This document shows, one piece after another, positions 40,271-52,670 of a stretch of 64,000 bases of DNA. A program made the position numbers and the translations under genes. Under the pieces are notes generated by a model that made no database searches, was not told the DNA's origin, and was given only the letters and a program-made list of their open reading frames with translations. The DNA is from Amphirosellinia nigrospora. Taxonomy: Eukaryota; Ascomycota; Sordariomycetes; Xylariales; Xylariaceae. Location: NCBI GenBank assembly GCA_004123355.1, contig SCHM01000001.1:4704001-4768000 (forward strand). Direction: 5' to 3'. Position 1 is the stretch's first letter; each line of letters opens with the position of its first letter.

Positions 40271-41724
40271 TCATGCAAAAGCTTGGACGCCGGTTATGGC
40301 TCGTCCAAGTATAAGACCTTAAAGCCATTAGCAATAACTCTTCTAGAAGAACAATATGAGGAAAACATACTATGAATATCGCTCTGGCCTTCGTACGTTT
40401 GCGTAACGAATAAATTGGCTACGTGCCTACCAATGCCATACTCGTCGCTGACAGCATTACCGCCAAATATCTCCTGTAAGACACGAGAATTGTGCAGAGC
40501 CCGATCGCAGTTCTGCCGCTTGATCATACTGATCATTTCGGGGGGCCAGCCCCTGATCCTTGAGACGGCCAACCTGTATCGCGGCCAGGGTACCGTAGGC
40601 AGCATCTGAGGTCGCGTCCGCCAATTTCTTCTGCACGAGCTGGTACTTGGCTAGAGGGTTGTTCTTGAACTGCTTGCGCTCGAGAGCGTACGTTCTCGCC
40701 CGGGAGATGCAATCTTCCAGTGCGCCTACGACGCCCAAGGCAATACCATATCGCGCGCTGTTGAGGCACGAGAAGGGCCCGCGCAGACCCTCCACGTCAG
40801 GGAATATGTTGGCAGCGGGGACAGGGCAGTCGTCCAATTGGATCATACCCGTAATGCTCGCTCGTAGCCCGTTCTTGTTCTTGATTGCAGGCGTCTCTAG
40901 GGTACCTGGGGGGCAGTCCTTGCGCTCAACCAAGAAACCACGGATCTTGCCCGTCTCAGCGAGCTTTGCCCAGACCATCAACACGTCGGCGATGGGGGAA
41001 TTTGTGATCCACGTCTTGGCGCCGCTGAGGAGATAATATCCGCTCTTCGTGGGGTGCGGGCGCGCCGTCGTCTCCATCGAGCCGGGGTCACTTCCGTGAT
41101 TTGGCTCTGTGAGACCGAAGGCACCCAAAAGCTTGCCCCGGGCCATGGGCTCGAGGAATTTCTCCTTTTGCTCCTCCGTCCCGAATTCGTGGATGCCACC
41201 CATTACAAGCGACGATTGCACGGACATACCAGAGCGGTAGCCGCTATCCACGCGTTCGACCGCCCGCGTTATTAGACCAGCTGCCACGGTAGATGCGCCA
41301 GCGCAGCCGTACCCCTGCAGGTTCGCGCCCAAAAGACCCAATTCGCCCATCTCGGAGAGGATTTCTCGGTCGTAATTCTCATCGCGGTAGGCCTCTGTGT
41401 TGGGTTACGGGGCGAGTTAGTGGAATACCACCCTCTTAGGTGGTCTTAACGAAAGGGCCTGGGCTGTGACATGTGAGCGCACTTACGCAGAACGCGCGGC
41501 AGCAATTGCTCTTGGCAATACCGTTCTGCTGTCTCGGCGATAGATATCTCCTCCTCTGTCAACAGGTTTTTGCTCATTAAGGGGTCTTGCCAGTCGAAGG
41601 CTGGCCCGGATGCAGAGGAGGCATAGCTTCTCGAGTATCGAGGGAGCTGTTGTTGTTTAAGCTTCAATCGGACGGCTTGCGATAGCCTGGGGCTCCGAAG
41701 CCGTGGGGCGATAGGACGAAACAT
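40271..41724 (-). CDS. Glutaryl-CoA dehydrogenase, mitochondrial (acyl-CoA dehydrogenase family)
   Basis: FAD enzyme that oxidises and decarboxylates glutaryl-CoA to crotonyl-CoA in lysine and tryptophan breakdown. Three exons: 41487-41724, 40371-41394 and 40271-40317. The N-terminus (MFRPIAPRLRSPRLSQAVRLK) is Arg-rich and lacks acidic residues, as in mitochondrial presequences. Markers: FDWQDPLMSKNLLTEEE, GYRSGMSVQSSLVM, LGAFGLTEPNHGSDPGSM, KTWITNSPIADV, NSARYGIALGVVGA, and the TYEGQSDIHS motif with the catalytic Glu, ending GRAITGVQAFA. One break at 40540-40546, where a C run (plus-strand G run) is one base too long, separates KDQGLAP from EMISMIKRQNCD. A generic short-chain acyl-CoA dehydrogenase is unlikely given the EPNHGSDP and YEGQSDIH combination. 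Confidence 0.92.
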
Positions 41725-43039
41725 GCTGAGGAGCTCTCGATAAGATTAGGAAAATTCTAGGTGAATGGCGACCAGCGAGCAGGAATGAATGTAAATAGTT
41801 TGCAGCAGAAGAGAAGCCGTAGAGCCATGCTGGAGGGCTTTTGGCGATGCCCGGTGTGGCGTGCCGAGGTTATGCGCTGGACCGATAATTTGTAGTTCTC
41901 CACTATGACCGGGCATCAGAAGTCATGCCGCTACAAACGATGTCATCAGCATAAGCAATCCGATACTATGCGATGACGAGATGATTGAGAATAGAAAACC
42001 GCCAAGGTCAACATGGAATGGTGGCATTGTGAACGAGTTGTTCCAGTGCTACCTAGGTAGTTAGGGGGAGCATCAGTGAGTGCCCCTTAGTAGTTTGGTG
42101 CTGTCCGTGCCAATTTAGGCGGAGTTCACAGTTGCCCCAAAACATGATACCTTGTCGCTATCAAGAACTTCCCAGCTCGAATGTTGTTCTGTTCTTCCTA
42201 AAGAATCGAAATCTATGATTTGACTTACTGAAATATTAACCGACTTCTCTTTTCGTGGTGGAAACCAACTCCGCATCTCAGCTCTCCTAAACCATCGTCT
42301 TCGATTATGTATGTCTACCTATCACAAGCAAAGGACCTCAGGGGTACATTTCCCCCTTTTACACTCTCCCAGCAGTTAGTCAAGTCGTCCTCATCTTCTT
42401 CATTGCTTTCCGCTTTACCTTCAACAGTGTAGCTTAATAAGTTCTACAGAGATTCTTGGGGTTCGACATATCAGATCCTGAACTTGAACCTGCTCATCCC
42501 CAGATTGTCAGGTAATGGCGCCGTGGTGCAGCGTGCTCAAGGAAAGGAACCAAGGATATGCCCTCCTACGTTTCTATAATGCACCCAGTCTTTCGTATCG
42601 ATATCTACCTACCTCAGTTTGTAGGAAGGTGTAATGGAGCCTGTGCCTTCACTTGAAATGGATTATTTCTTATCAACTACATATAGGAAGGGACGAGTGA
42701 CGGAAAGGATAGAGAAGGGGCCTAGTGGTCAACTCCATGAGTATGAATTCCAGGTTAAGTCTATCTTGGCGATTCGACAACTTGTCTCCCGTCAACATCA
42801 TATGCCCCTCGTCTATTACCTTCACCCTCTTCCTTACCCCCCTGCTAACATGCCCGCCCTTGCTACTCCTAAACCTACCGCGTAGATGACCATGTTCCGT
42901 GTGTATAAATTCAAATTATTCATGGCCGCCGTCTCCATTCGCGTTAATCGTTCCTGGTCCCGTTTCGTCAAATCGTGCAACGCCACTCGGGCCAAACTGA
43001 ACTGTACCTCTGCTCCGGACAGGGCGTCATGAAGTCAAC
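41725..43039. other. Intergenic region, divergent promoters
   Basis: About 1.3 kb upstream of both the glutaryl-CoA dehydrogenase and the hypothetical gene that follows. CT-rich blocks near 42260-42420 look promoter-like. The open frame at 42634-42885 has no recognised domain. Confidence 0.5.
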
Positions 43040-45269
43040 ATGGCGTATCCCTTGTGCCATCAAGAACCAACGGGTGTGAGAATAAAGATGCCCGGGAACA
43101 ATAACGGTGACCTCAAGGTGGGGTTGGATCGACGCCAAATAGCAAGTTCCAGATTATCATGCATCAGCGAACATCAGAAAGAAAATACGCCTAACTCTGA
43201 GGATGAGTACATTCCCCCTCTCCCCAGGCCATGAAGACCCCTTCGCTAGATCCCATTCGCCAGCCGTTTTCTCATCGCCACATCGAAGGGAAATCCCACA
43301 GTTCCGGGGATGGTCCAGCAATAAGCCCCCTTCAACTGGACTCTGAACAAGTGGACGGGTTTTGGAGGCAAAGAGCACGACACCAGCTTATCCTATCAAC
43401 TTGGGGGTGTGTTGTACCCGGTGATCATGAAGAAAAGCCCCAGCACGATGAGCCACCGTACGCGAAGTTCTCTAGTCAAGCTCCATCCGAAGCTCTTGGG
43501 GTACCATGGCAGACTCTTCGATGCAATGAAGCACGACGAAAAACTGTCTACACTAAAGAATACAGACGCACTATCCTCGGCACTGGCTTTGACGGGCCGC
43601 GCAGTTCTACCAGCGGAACCTCGTCACTTGACTCCCCATCTAACGCATCGAGACCACCTGCAGAAGCATTAGCGCTCGCTAGTTGCATGCCACGCAAGCC
43701 CCGGCGCTCCCAATCTGACTCCTTAGATTCTATCGACTGGGAAAAGAATTGGCCGAAGAGAAAACCTCGTAGAGGACACGATGTATCCGAAAGCTCGGCT
43801 CGCGGGCAGTCAGCTCACGAACGCCTTGTGGACGCTCCTACCATGAAAGGAGAAGACAAAATCAAGACCGAATCTCTGAAACAAGACGAGAAACACCAGC
43901 CCCGATCTCCGAATGTTCAGGACCCTATCCTCAAATCAAGTCCTGAATTCAATCGACAGTCTCCTTCCTCTATCACGCCGGCCTCATCTAGATACAGTGT
44001 ATATTTTCATCCCCAATGATTCCTCTGATAAAGCTAATGTTCATTTTAGCCAGACAAAGTCCCAGGTCTTGAATCTCCAGACTACTCCCAGTTCGATAGC
44101 AGTCGCCATCCACATCGGCACCATTTTCATAACACAGTGCTGAAGCGGTTTCGATCATTGCGTGACAAACTTTACCGTAGGAGATCTACCTCCATGTTCT
44201 CCGTTAGACCAGAATTTCCACCGCCTCCAGACGGGAAAGAACGTCGATATCGGTCCCGCAACTCAAATGATATCTGGCCTTCGTCTGGCGAGGAATCCCC
44301 GATTTTCAACACACCAGCATCCAAAATGTCGCCAGTGCAACTTACAGGACATAATGCTAATCTATTGGCCGCGACTGGATTAATGATGGCCACAGCTGAT
44401 ATAGACAGGCTTACTGGATCCGCGTATGAAGGCAATAGACCGAGAATGATAGGCACGAAGAGTTTGGAGCTGCCTCGTCCCCGGCCTCTTAGTGACACTG
44501 ATAGCCTTTCAAATGAAAGCAGATCATCGATTTCTGACTCAACTCCTGTTGTCCCCGCTAACTCACCAGCATCACTCCCCCCACCCGTGGGCCCGACAAA
44601 CACACTTTCTAGGTCAGCCCAGTGGCCAGGGGGGAGAAAGCAGCCGAGTCGCCTATCGGAAGTCACGACTCTTGACAAGATTAACAACCATACACAGCCT
44701 GGCAATGGCGATGCAATAACACCTCATGATGCTTGTAAAGGTTCCAAAGCTGAGCATAGGGGCCATTGCCCCTACCTCTGCCTGATAGTCGACTGACCTC
44801 CTCAGATGATAAACCGAGTAGTGAAGGTTCGCTTACTTCAAAATTCAAAATATCGCACTCTCTCTCAGCTTATACTCCAGGGGAAGTTTTAGGACGCGGT
44901 AATCTGGTATTAGAACGGTCGTCACCAAGAGGTCAAACCCCAGAACCAGACCGCGAGCAGACTAACTACGGGGGCGTTGGGGATACCAGAGAATATATCC
45001 CGGACCAGATGTCTTCCACGATGCAACCCCATATCACCATCTCCAAGAGCGATCCAAACTATGAACAGTCTCAGAAAGTGCAGCGAGAAAGAATGAGTAT
45101 GGTTACTCATGAATCGCTGCGCTTTGCCAACATGATGAAACGTCTCAACTCTGACGAAAATGACTCTACCATGCGGAATATGAATCGAATTCATGTCACC
45201 CAGATACTTGGTCCGAAGATCAAGGAGAGCCGGGAGACTCGGAGCATTTTGTGCTCTCTCAGTATTTAG
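43040..45269 (+). CDS. Large disordered protein of unknown function
   Basis: Not recognised. Coding is supported by a consistent Ser/Pro/Arg-rich composition over 2 kb, by a GT-AG intron at about 43999-44058 that joins SSRYS to PDKVPGLESPDYSQ, and by clean recovery of the same style of protein after each break. Local segments include GVPWQTLRCNEARRKTVYT, EYRRTILGTGFDGPRSSTSG, PRKPRRSQSDSLDSIDWEKN, LKRFRSLRDKLYRRRSTS, NLLAATGLMMATADIDRLTG and NYEQSQKVQRERMSMV. Basic clusters and SP/TP sites suggest a phosphorylated regulatory or cytoskeletal adaptor, which is inference. The frame breaks near 43220, 43335-43440 and 44763 (short G run between EHRG and PLPLPDSR). The N-terminus is uncertain; the start at 43040 is only the first plausible ATG. 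No membrane segment or signal peptide is seen. Confidence 0.55.
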
Positions 45270-45766
45270 TTTCAAAGCGGTGCGGCCCTAGCTCCGAGCC
45301 GTGATGCTCTAGATGGTTTGTGGCGTACGAGCCACGATACGGAGACGGGAGAAATTCAGAATAAATGGCTCGGCTCTTATTTGTCTCAGAGGGGTAGAAG
45401 AAAATGACCAAGAGATTGCACATCTGGAAGATGGGAGCTTTAGGGGTCTTGCTGTAGATTGTGAATCGCTCTTTCTTTACTGTATTATCAGCCGTTTTAA
45501 CTGCAATATCAATATCAGAATCAATTCAATTAAGCCTAAACTTGATTAATGTTGTGTACTCGGCTTTCTAGAAAAGTACGTAGGTAATATCCGTGGCGAA
45601 GTTCATTTTTAACGACGAGAAATGACACCTTGCGCCACGATGCTGCTCCCCTGGAATAAAGAAGGGGTGTGCATATAACTAGAGACAGGATACCAGCCTA
45701 CTGCACATGGGACTTTAGACCCTTTAGACCCATATACGGAGGTCCTGACACCTTGCTAAACACTCA
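45270..45766. other. Convergent spacer
   Basis: About 0.5 kb between converging genes, nothing recognised. Confidence 0.5.
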
Positions 45767-47066
45767 TCAGCATCCAGATATACCCCTCCCCCCTAAAGTC
45801 ATGAGCGCTTTCCTAGCACAATCCCAGTGAATCATATCCACTGCGAAGGTCGACTTCCAGTCATATTCTGGGTCATCGGGCGTCCAATCGAACTTCCAAT
45901 TTGACACGGCCGCGTGACAAGTCCGCCCCATATACTTTAGGATATTTTTACCCCACGGGCCAATCTCGTCGTCCTTCATGCCGCGGCCGTGCACCACGAA
46001 GGCCCTCCACATAGTATGGTCTTTCAAGGAGCACTTTATCCCGACCCAGCCCTGGAGGATCTCATCGAGTTGGTCGAACGGCAAGGCCACGCCGTCATAC
46101 CTGAAGAGCTGATCCTGTTGGTCCACCGACAAGGCCGCGCGCGTCCCGCAGTCGATGCGCACGAAGACCGTCTTTCCGTGGGTGGAAGGGTTGAAAAGCG
46201 GTCCGCTGGTGATGGAGTCGACGCAGTAGTTGCCTCTTGTCTGGGTCGGGCCTTGGCAGTAGGTGTACTACCGTTGACGGCCTCGTGCCGGTGCGCTCTG
46301 GTTAGGGTGCCACTGTTTGGATCAGCATTCGTTTGTCCTTTGGACATGTAAAAGAATGAGAGGGTAGGTAGATCGTAGAGTAAACATTTTCTGTATTATA
46401 TGTGCGACATTTTGTGTAGTGATGATGGAATAGTCCCAAATCCACAGTGGAACTGGAATCAAAGAGAGATACAAAAGGTAAAAGGACATAGGAGGAGAGA
46501 AACTCACCAAACAGTCTTCTTCGTCCCAATCCACGTGAAATACCCACACTCGCCCTTCTTAAGGATGGCACTACCGGCCCCAGCCGTGAGTTTACCACGG
46601 CCGGCGGGAAGCCACCGGAGACGCCGTGCTTGAGCGCCGACATCTGTGCCTCGGTGGTGCCGTTCCACGAACCATCGACCTGTAGTATGCGACCAGCCTC
46701 GACACTGCAAGTTTTTGGACCGCGGCAGTATGTGTGGGGATGGGGATCTCCTGCATAGGGTGGAAAGTTGTCCCTAAATCTTGGTTAGTCGGTGTATGCT
46801 GAAGCGTTGATGACGTGATGAAAAAAAGACGTACGAACTTGGCAGAACTCGGAGCATAGAGTCTGCTCCGGCTGCTCCTGCGTCCAGTCGCATTCCCCAT
46901 TTGGCAGGAGCTTGTTGATGGCAGGGCAGTCTGCCTCGGAATACTCTCTCCCAAGCTCATAGGTCGCGTTGCCCATGCCGGCGCACGGATCGTTGACTCC
47001 GAGCTTCTCAAGTGCCTCGCCGTTAGAGCCAACTAGCGCCCATGCGAGAATAATGAGTAGCTTCAT
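45767..47066 (-). CDS. Secreted cysteine-containing protein, candidate effector or cell-wall protein
   Basis: The start at 47066 gives a signal peptide (MKLLIILAWALVGSNG). The mature protein has regularly spaced cysteines: NDPCAG, EADCPAIN, GECDWTQ, TLCSEFC; after a first intron HTYCRGPKTCSVEAGR, VDGSWNGTTEAQMSAL, KKGECGYFTWIGTKKTVW; after a second, long intron (about 270 bases, ending near 46270) TYCQGPTQTRGNYCVDS, FVRIDCGTRAALSVDQ and IHWDCARKAL, ending GRGISGC. The repeat of YC-x-GP-x-T in both halves suggests an internal duplication. One frame break occurs near 46593 between FPPAVV and TAGAGSAIL, and the first exon junction is unclear by one base. No family is recognised with confidence; signal peptide plus even Cys content is why an extracellular role is inferred. 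Confidence 0.65.
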
Positions 47067-48034
47067 GTTGAAGGCTCTGGTTTGGGGTGTGTCATAAGGC
47101 ACAGGCACACAGATAAGGCGACTCCCGAGAGAAGATCAACAGTTAAGATGCTATGTGTAGAGTTTCTGGTTGTAGAATCGATCTCCGCGCCTGGGACCGA
47201 AACCCCCATGGGCCGTGCCGCGGACTGTTACCTGGGTATTTATAGTCAGTAGTGCGTTATTCTGGTACGTGGAAAGACCACGTACTCACTGCTATAAGGT
47301 TATCAGGAGAACCTACATGTAGCGTATAACTCTTTTCTAGAAGATGATCCCTGGCTGGAAGCGGCGATATCACGATATTCCTGCCCACTGAACAAATTTT
47401 AGGTACATCTGTTCTAAGGCAAGAAGAGGGAAACCTATACCTACTTAGGTTGAGACTAAAGTATCTTTGGCTTTGAAATTGCAAGAATGACGAGCACAAT
47501 ATCACGAGGAAGTATAACTACCTATGGTCCGACAATGGTAGACTATTCATGAGGAGCCTCGTATAAATCTGCAGGGTAGAACATAAGAACTTAGTAATAG
47601 ATATGAGCTGATAATAGGGATCAATAACTTCCATGAGAAGGCAGGTTGAGAATCCTAGTTCATTTTAGTAGCAGGAAAGAAGAGGTTTCTAGGGGGCAAC
47701 TAGTAATATCTGAAACGTAGCCAATAAATCGTCTCTATATCACGACTTAGATACTTGTAGTGTTCGTGTTAAAGATGTGAAAAAAGTGTTTTGACACTAT
47801 AGAATGGCAGTTAGGTGAGACTAATGCGTCGGAACGGAGCTTACACCATCGAAACTTCGTCATCTGTATTAAATAGATCCTCGGTCATAAAGATAGAATC
47901 CCAAAATTTCAGCTCCTGCCTATAGTCATACAATCCATACCCAAACGCCATGCAATGCAAGATCCTGTATGACCGCTATAACCATACAATGCCACACCTG
48001 GAAAGAGAGAGCCGCTATTGATTAGACTCGCCCT
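47067..48034. other. Intergenic region
   Basis: About 1 kb containing the promoter of the secreted-protein gene and the 3' flank of the Sys1 gene. AT-rich, no further feature. Confidence 0.5.
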
Positions 48035-48721
48035 TTAAGCCGACCATTTCGTATTCTCCTGCTCCGTCGCGGCCCCTGCCTCTCCCGCGCCCCCTGGAGA
48101 AACCCATCTCTTCATCACCATGGTCGCCACTGCCACCTGTTCTAAGGATCCATTACCGCTCTCGCCGTTGGCATTTCGTGCACCGCCTCCAAACGTGATG
48201 GGCCGCAGCTCTCTCCACCGGCACCCATACGTCCCCCCTGCGACTGTGATGGTGCCAGACACTAACATTGTGATCCACCAGGCGATGTTGCGTGGAAGGA
48301 ACCCCGTATATAACAGACGATGAGGAGATGTATGAAATGGAGGGTAATGGAGAAATCGAGGACAAGCTTCGAGCGGGATATTAAGGCTACTAATGCAACT
48401 ACTCTGTTGTTTCTGGTTAGCAGCATGACTCTAACATTGAGCATTACAGAGGAGATGGGAGGGATAAGAACATACACGGCACCGGCACAGCATAACCACA
48501 CAAAGCCTATCAACCAGCCTTGGGTATTATCGCCGCGCAAACTTGCCCAACCGAAGACAAGGTCCAAGTTGAACTGCAAACCCATAACAAGCGATGTGAA
48601 GAGCATCAGCACCAGCGCAGCCGAATAGTAGATACCCTGTAATGCCGCGATCTGGCCAAGGATGCGCAGGGCGGGAGTTCGGCGATGGCGCCAGATCGCG
48701 GGGACGTCTCCGTCTCGGCAT
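48035..48721 (-). CDS. sys1: Golgi membrane protein Sys1
   Basis: Multi-span Golgi protein that recruits the Arl3/ARFRP1 GTPase and so supports Golgi-endosome traffic. Start MPRRRRPRD at 48721. Core: LRILGQIAALQGIYYSAALVL, FNLDLVFGWASLRGDNTQGW, LIARS-type segment ISRSKLVLDFSITLHFIHLL, PRNIAWWITMLVSGTITVAGG and GCRWRELRPITFGG, ending ENTKWSA. The four hydrophobic segments and the DNTQGW and SKLVLDFSLTLHF blocks identify the family. An intron at 48404-48475 is GT-AG. Three single-base losses are needed to restore the frame: two between 48665 and 48695 in the N-terminus, one at about 48316 between HLLIV and LLYTGF. The C-terminal tail rich in Gly, Ala and Glu is longer than in yeast, as in other filamentous ascomycetes. 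Confidence 0.88.
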
Positions 48722-49443
48722 TTTGGGCAGGTCTTCTATTTGTTGAGGGATACGGGCCCCTAGTTGGAAGATATAGAGCTCGAACAAAGTGAAGGAACAG
48801 CTGGATGATGATTTTGTACAAGGAGCGAATCGAAGGTGTTGGGCTCTTTCGCGCTACGACATGATCATGTCGAATGCGTATAAAATAGTTTTTGTGTAAG
48901 TGCCTAGGCACAGATGAATACAGAAAAATTACAGTCTCGTCGATGCTTCGGGTGGTGTGACAATGTATTGTGTGGTGTTGTTGTTGTTGCTGCTGCTTCT
49001 ATAAAAGGTGTATCGAAATGCGAAATCTTAATGTAAGTACTTACGTGCATCATCCGAAGTTAGGCGTGGAAAGGAGTTGTAAAGTTGGGGCGGAAGTTGG
49101 ATTTGGGGACTTGGTCTAACCAATAACAGACTAATCTAACGGCCACATGGCCCGGAGAGTGGAGTCCATTTTCAGCCGGCTTAATGCATATCTGCTCATA
49201 TCCACAACCCACCCTTGTTAGGTAAGAAGTAGTGAGCTCGATCATGCATCAATTTCATCATGAGCTCAGAGCTCGAAGTTCCCACGATAATACCGATATC
49301 TTTGGAAGCTCTAACAACGGATCAATACCACAGCTCGACTGCAGCTCGACCACCCTCCTCGATTGCTCGAGCGTAAAATTGTATTATTCTACCACTGCGC
49401 CGAAGAACCAATTTGCGCCACAGTACTCCACGCAAACAGCAAT
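48722..49443. promoter_or_regulatory. Shared divergent promoter region of sys1 and coa6
   Basis: 722 bases separate the two start codons, which point outward. A short GTT/GCT tandem run lies near 48978-48999. No specific site could be assigned. Confidence 0.45.
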
Positions 49444-49866
49444 AATGGGCATGTTCGGCCTATTCTCGTCGCAGGACGACAAGCGCAAGGAAGAGGTGCG
49501 CACTGGAGCCCGAGCCCCGACCGTAGCGAGAGACGGAAGTGCTGGGATGCACGGGACAACTTCTACCAATGTCTTGACAAGCACGATGTCATTGACTCGC
49601 TGAGCAAGGAGGGAAGAAGACGGCTGATAAGCACTGCGCCCAAGAAGAGGTTGCATTCCAAGATAACTGCGCAGCTGCCTGGGTGAGCTCTTACCTTTTC
49701 TCTACCTTAGGGCGAACTGCCCGCTAACGAATTGTGCTAGGTCACATACTTCAAGAAATACCGCGTCGCCGAGTACCAGAAAAAGACCCTCGAGCGCCTG
49801 CAGCATGAGGGCGCAAATAAGGATATGCAGGGGCCCGGCAGTCCGGGGAGTTCAACAGTTAGGTGA
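49444..49866 (+). CDS. coa6: Cytochrome c oxidase assembly factor 6 (Coa6), CHCH domain
   Basis: Small mitochondrial intermembrane-space protein that helps load copper into Cox2. Start MGMFGLFSSQDDKRKEE at 49444. The twin-cysteine fold is complete: CWDARDNFYQC (CX9C) and CAQEEVAFQDNC (CX10C, the form special to Coa6), followed by WVTYFKKYRVAEYQKKTLERL. A GT-AG intron of about 60 bases (about 49684-49740) splits the protein after AAAW. Two single-base breaks: near 49524 before DRSERRKCW, and near 49612-49622 between SLSKEG and KKTADKHC. Both lie outside the cysteine motifs. Length (about 120 residues) and the SPDRSER..CW lead-in fit the family. Cox6B is excluded by the CX10C second motif. Confidence 0.9.
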
Positions 49867-52670
49867 CAGGCTCGACATTGGATCGTTTGGTATGAACCCG
49901 ATTGCCTCCGACCCCGTGTTAGCCACGGTGATGGCGTCGAGAAAGATCACGCTTGTACTATATATTGTACGTATAGCCTTGTATCAACATGCAGGGAAAT
50001 GGTGTCTTTTGGCTTGAGCAGAGAAGATTCGCTCGAATCACCACTCTACCATGCCTGTCCCGGAACCGACCTTGAGAATAGAGGTATCGACAAATGTCTT
50101 ATACGAAGCTGTCGGTGCGATATTTGAACTACTCTTCTCCGTCATCAAATGTTTCGGATCAAGAGATGGCCACGAGATTTCCCCAGTTTGGAATTGGGAT
50201 ATATAGCCTGACTGCGAGTGTACATTCAACTATCAAAGGTGCTTCTGTATGAAGTGCCCGTAGTTCGGAATTGGTCTCGTAAGAACCAGTTATCAACACC
50301 TCTATCAAGTCTTATTATCATCCTGGTGAGTTTTCCAAGTAATTTAACATTGCGCGTATGACTCTCAAACTGGAGACCCCATTGTCCTGCAACCTTCGCG
50401 TCATCTATTATTGGCAACCGAACCACCTCCACCTCTCCATGTAGCACGACACTACCGGGTGCTGCCGATATTCTCTATGCTAATGCATTTAATTCAGAAT
50501 TAAAGCTTGTCGTGCCTTCGTGATAAAATCAAGTATATATTAGTATACAACTATCGAGGATAACAAAACTTCATCCTACCCTCAATTACTTGAACTTGAT
50601 ATTTAATATGTACTGTAGGCGGCGTACTGGTTTTTAAAACTGTGTTTCTGAAATGAACTTTCGAATTGATCTAACTTGTAGTAGAGTGCAAGGAATTGCA
50701 AACGGCTTGCTATCGCAATTCTTGTAGCTTTTTTTTCTCTTGGTATTCTCGCTTCTGGAGCTTTGAGCTCCGAACAAGGTTCTTTTTACAGTGTAAGTAA
50801 AACGCTGTCATCAGTCTTGGCGTCAGCTTACAGCGTAATGGATATCAGGTAGCCCAGACGTGCAGCAGTACTTGGGATAGAGAAAAAGTTTACAATATAA
50901 ACTTGGTTTTATTAGGTATGGGATACTATGTGATATAGGATAGATAGTATATGACTGAAGGCAGTTGAAAGCCGGTCGAATGATCAATCTGCTTGCCTTG
51001 TAAAGTGTTGATCTGCTTAGGTAACCTGTCGCTGTCTCGCCATTGCAAATCTTTACTTAGAATTCCAGGGCCCTGGGATATTACCGTAGGAGGTAGGTAT
51101 GCTAAGAATAAAAACATCCATGAGTCCACGTCTGCCCGCTACATAGAGTGTATGTACAAAGGGTCCTAACTCTAACCCTTTTAATATTCCCAAGTATTCA
51201 CACTATGGGTGTTGCACGAAAACAGTATGCACTCTGTCTGCCTCTGTCCATAGGCATAACATACCGCCTTTGTTGCTTCTTCAGCTTGTCATAATAACCA
51301 TTCTAGTATTGACATATGACACGAACATGATGAATCGCCGTGCAACCCAAAGATGGAATATGTAGGTTCGTCCATAACACTGTTCAATTGAGAAAGTAGC
51401 CATGTTTTGAGCAGCCCTGTTAAAAATGACAGGGAACCTTATAGGTCGCGATATTCGTCTCGCGGACCCGCGGGTTCGGATATGCGGCATTAGTCTGCAT
51501 TACGAGGCGTTCAGGTCGGACTTAGCATGTGCAGCTTCAGCTGGGAGGGGGATTCATGTACAGTGCGTTCTCCATTGGGCGCCAATGTTACCATCAGCGG
51601 GATTTGCAGCCACTACTGCATGATATGCTGTACAGTATGGCTCTAGTAATGTGCACTTTATCGGGTGATTACTACTGTACCTAGGTAGTTCGACAGCCCT
51701 GTTTCTATTTCACATGTCGTTGCTGCAGTTCTGAGTTCTGCTGCCATACTGCACATGGCATGGTAGGAAGGAACTGGTGTCAATTGTGCTTGGGAAATAC
51801 TATGTTGCAATGCAGGTAAGTTAAAAGATGAGACATATGTGTGGGGTAAGGTTGCCCATCAGTGGAAAGAAAAGGAAACTGATCTGGGAGCTTGTCTAAA
51901 GCTACCAGGCAGGATTTCAAGTTTAACTATGGCTGGAGTTGAGTAGGCAGGTAGCAAGGTAGCCTCAATCAGGTACCTATGGACTAGCAGGCATTGCATA
52001 GCATGCTATGTACCTGCCTAGTGTAGGTAGTGCTACACTACAGCGCGTTGCCCGGCTCAAGCATGCAAGCAAGCGCAAACAGACAGTGTCCCGTGGCTGT
52101 GCATTGTGCGCTGTAATTTCAATTTCAGCAACACGGGGCCCACTTGCTCACCCCCGTCCAACCTCCACGTTTGGCCAGGTCTGTCACCCATGGGCCATCA
52201 TCGTCGCTGTTGGACAGTGAACCCGACCCAAAGCCCAGCCGGCCCATCCCAGCCGTGCCAACTTCCGACCATTAACCTCCCCTATCATCTCCTAACCCTT
52301 AGTCTGCTCCCATACCATAACACACTCCCTAGCCCGACAAGTTGGTCGGCGGTGCAACAATTCAATAGCAACGGGACAACGACGACAGCAGCAGTAACTT
52401 CGAGATACCCAATTAATCTGTACAAAGAGTAGCGACTACCTTAATTTTTTTCTTCTTTCTTTTCTTTTTCGGTGTCGACCAGGCGACTTGGACGCCTACC
52501 TAACGAATCGGAACCGTTGTCTCGTCCATCGCACCGTAGCCAGCACAGCGGATAGACCGACTGGCTGCCCTCCTCTTGTAGCCTCCGGCTTGCTGCCTGG
52601 GTGCGGATGACGACGCGAGACACGATATTACCAGTGCCAGCGGGAACCATTCAGACCATTCACGACGACG
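49867..52670. other. Long intergenic region
   Basis: About 2.8 kb. Two overlapping minus-strand frames at 50038-50447 might be a gene remnant but match nothing known. The last kilobase is CT- and C-rich, with a polypyrimidine run at 52447-52470, and is the likely promoter and 5' leader of the PIP5K gene. Confidence 0.5.

Noticed and set aside
50038-50447. Pair of minus-strand frames that could be joined into one small protein
   Set aside because: No start context, splice site or conserved motif to support a gene.
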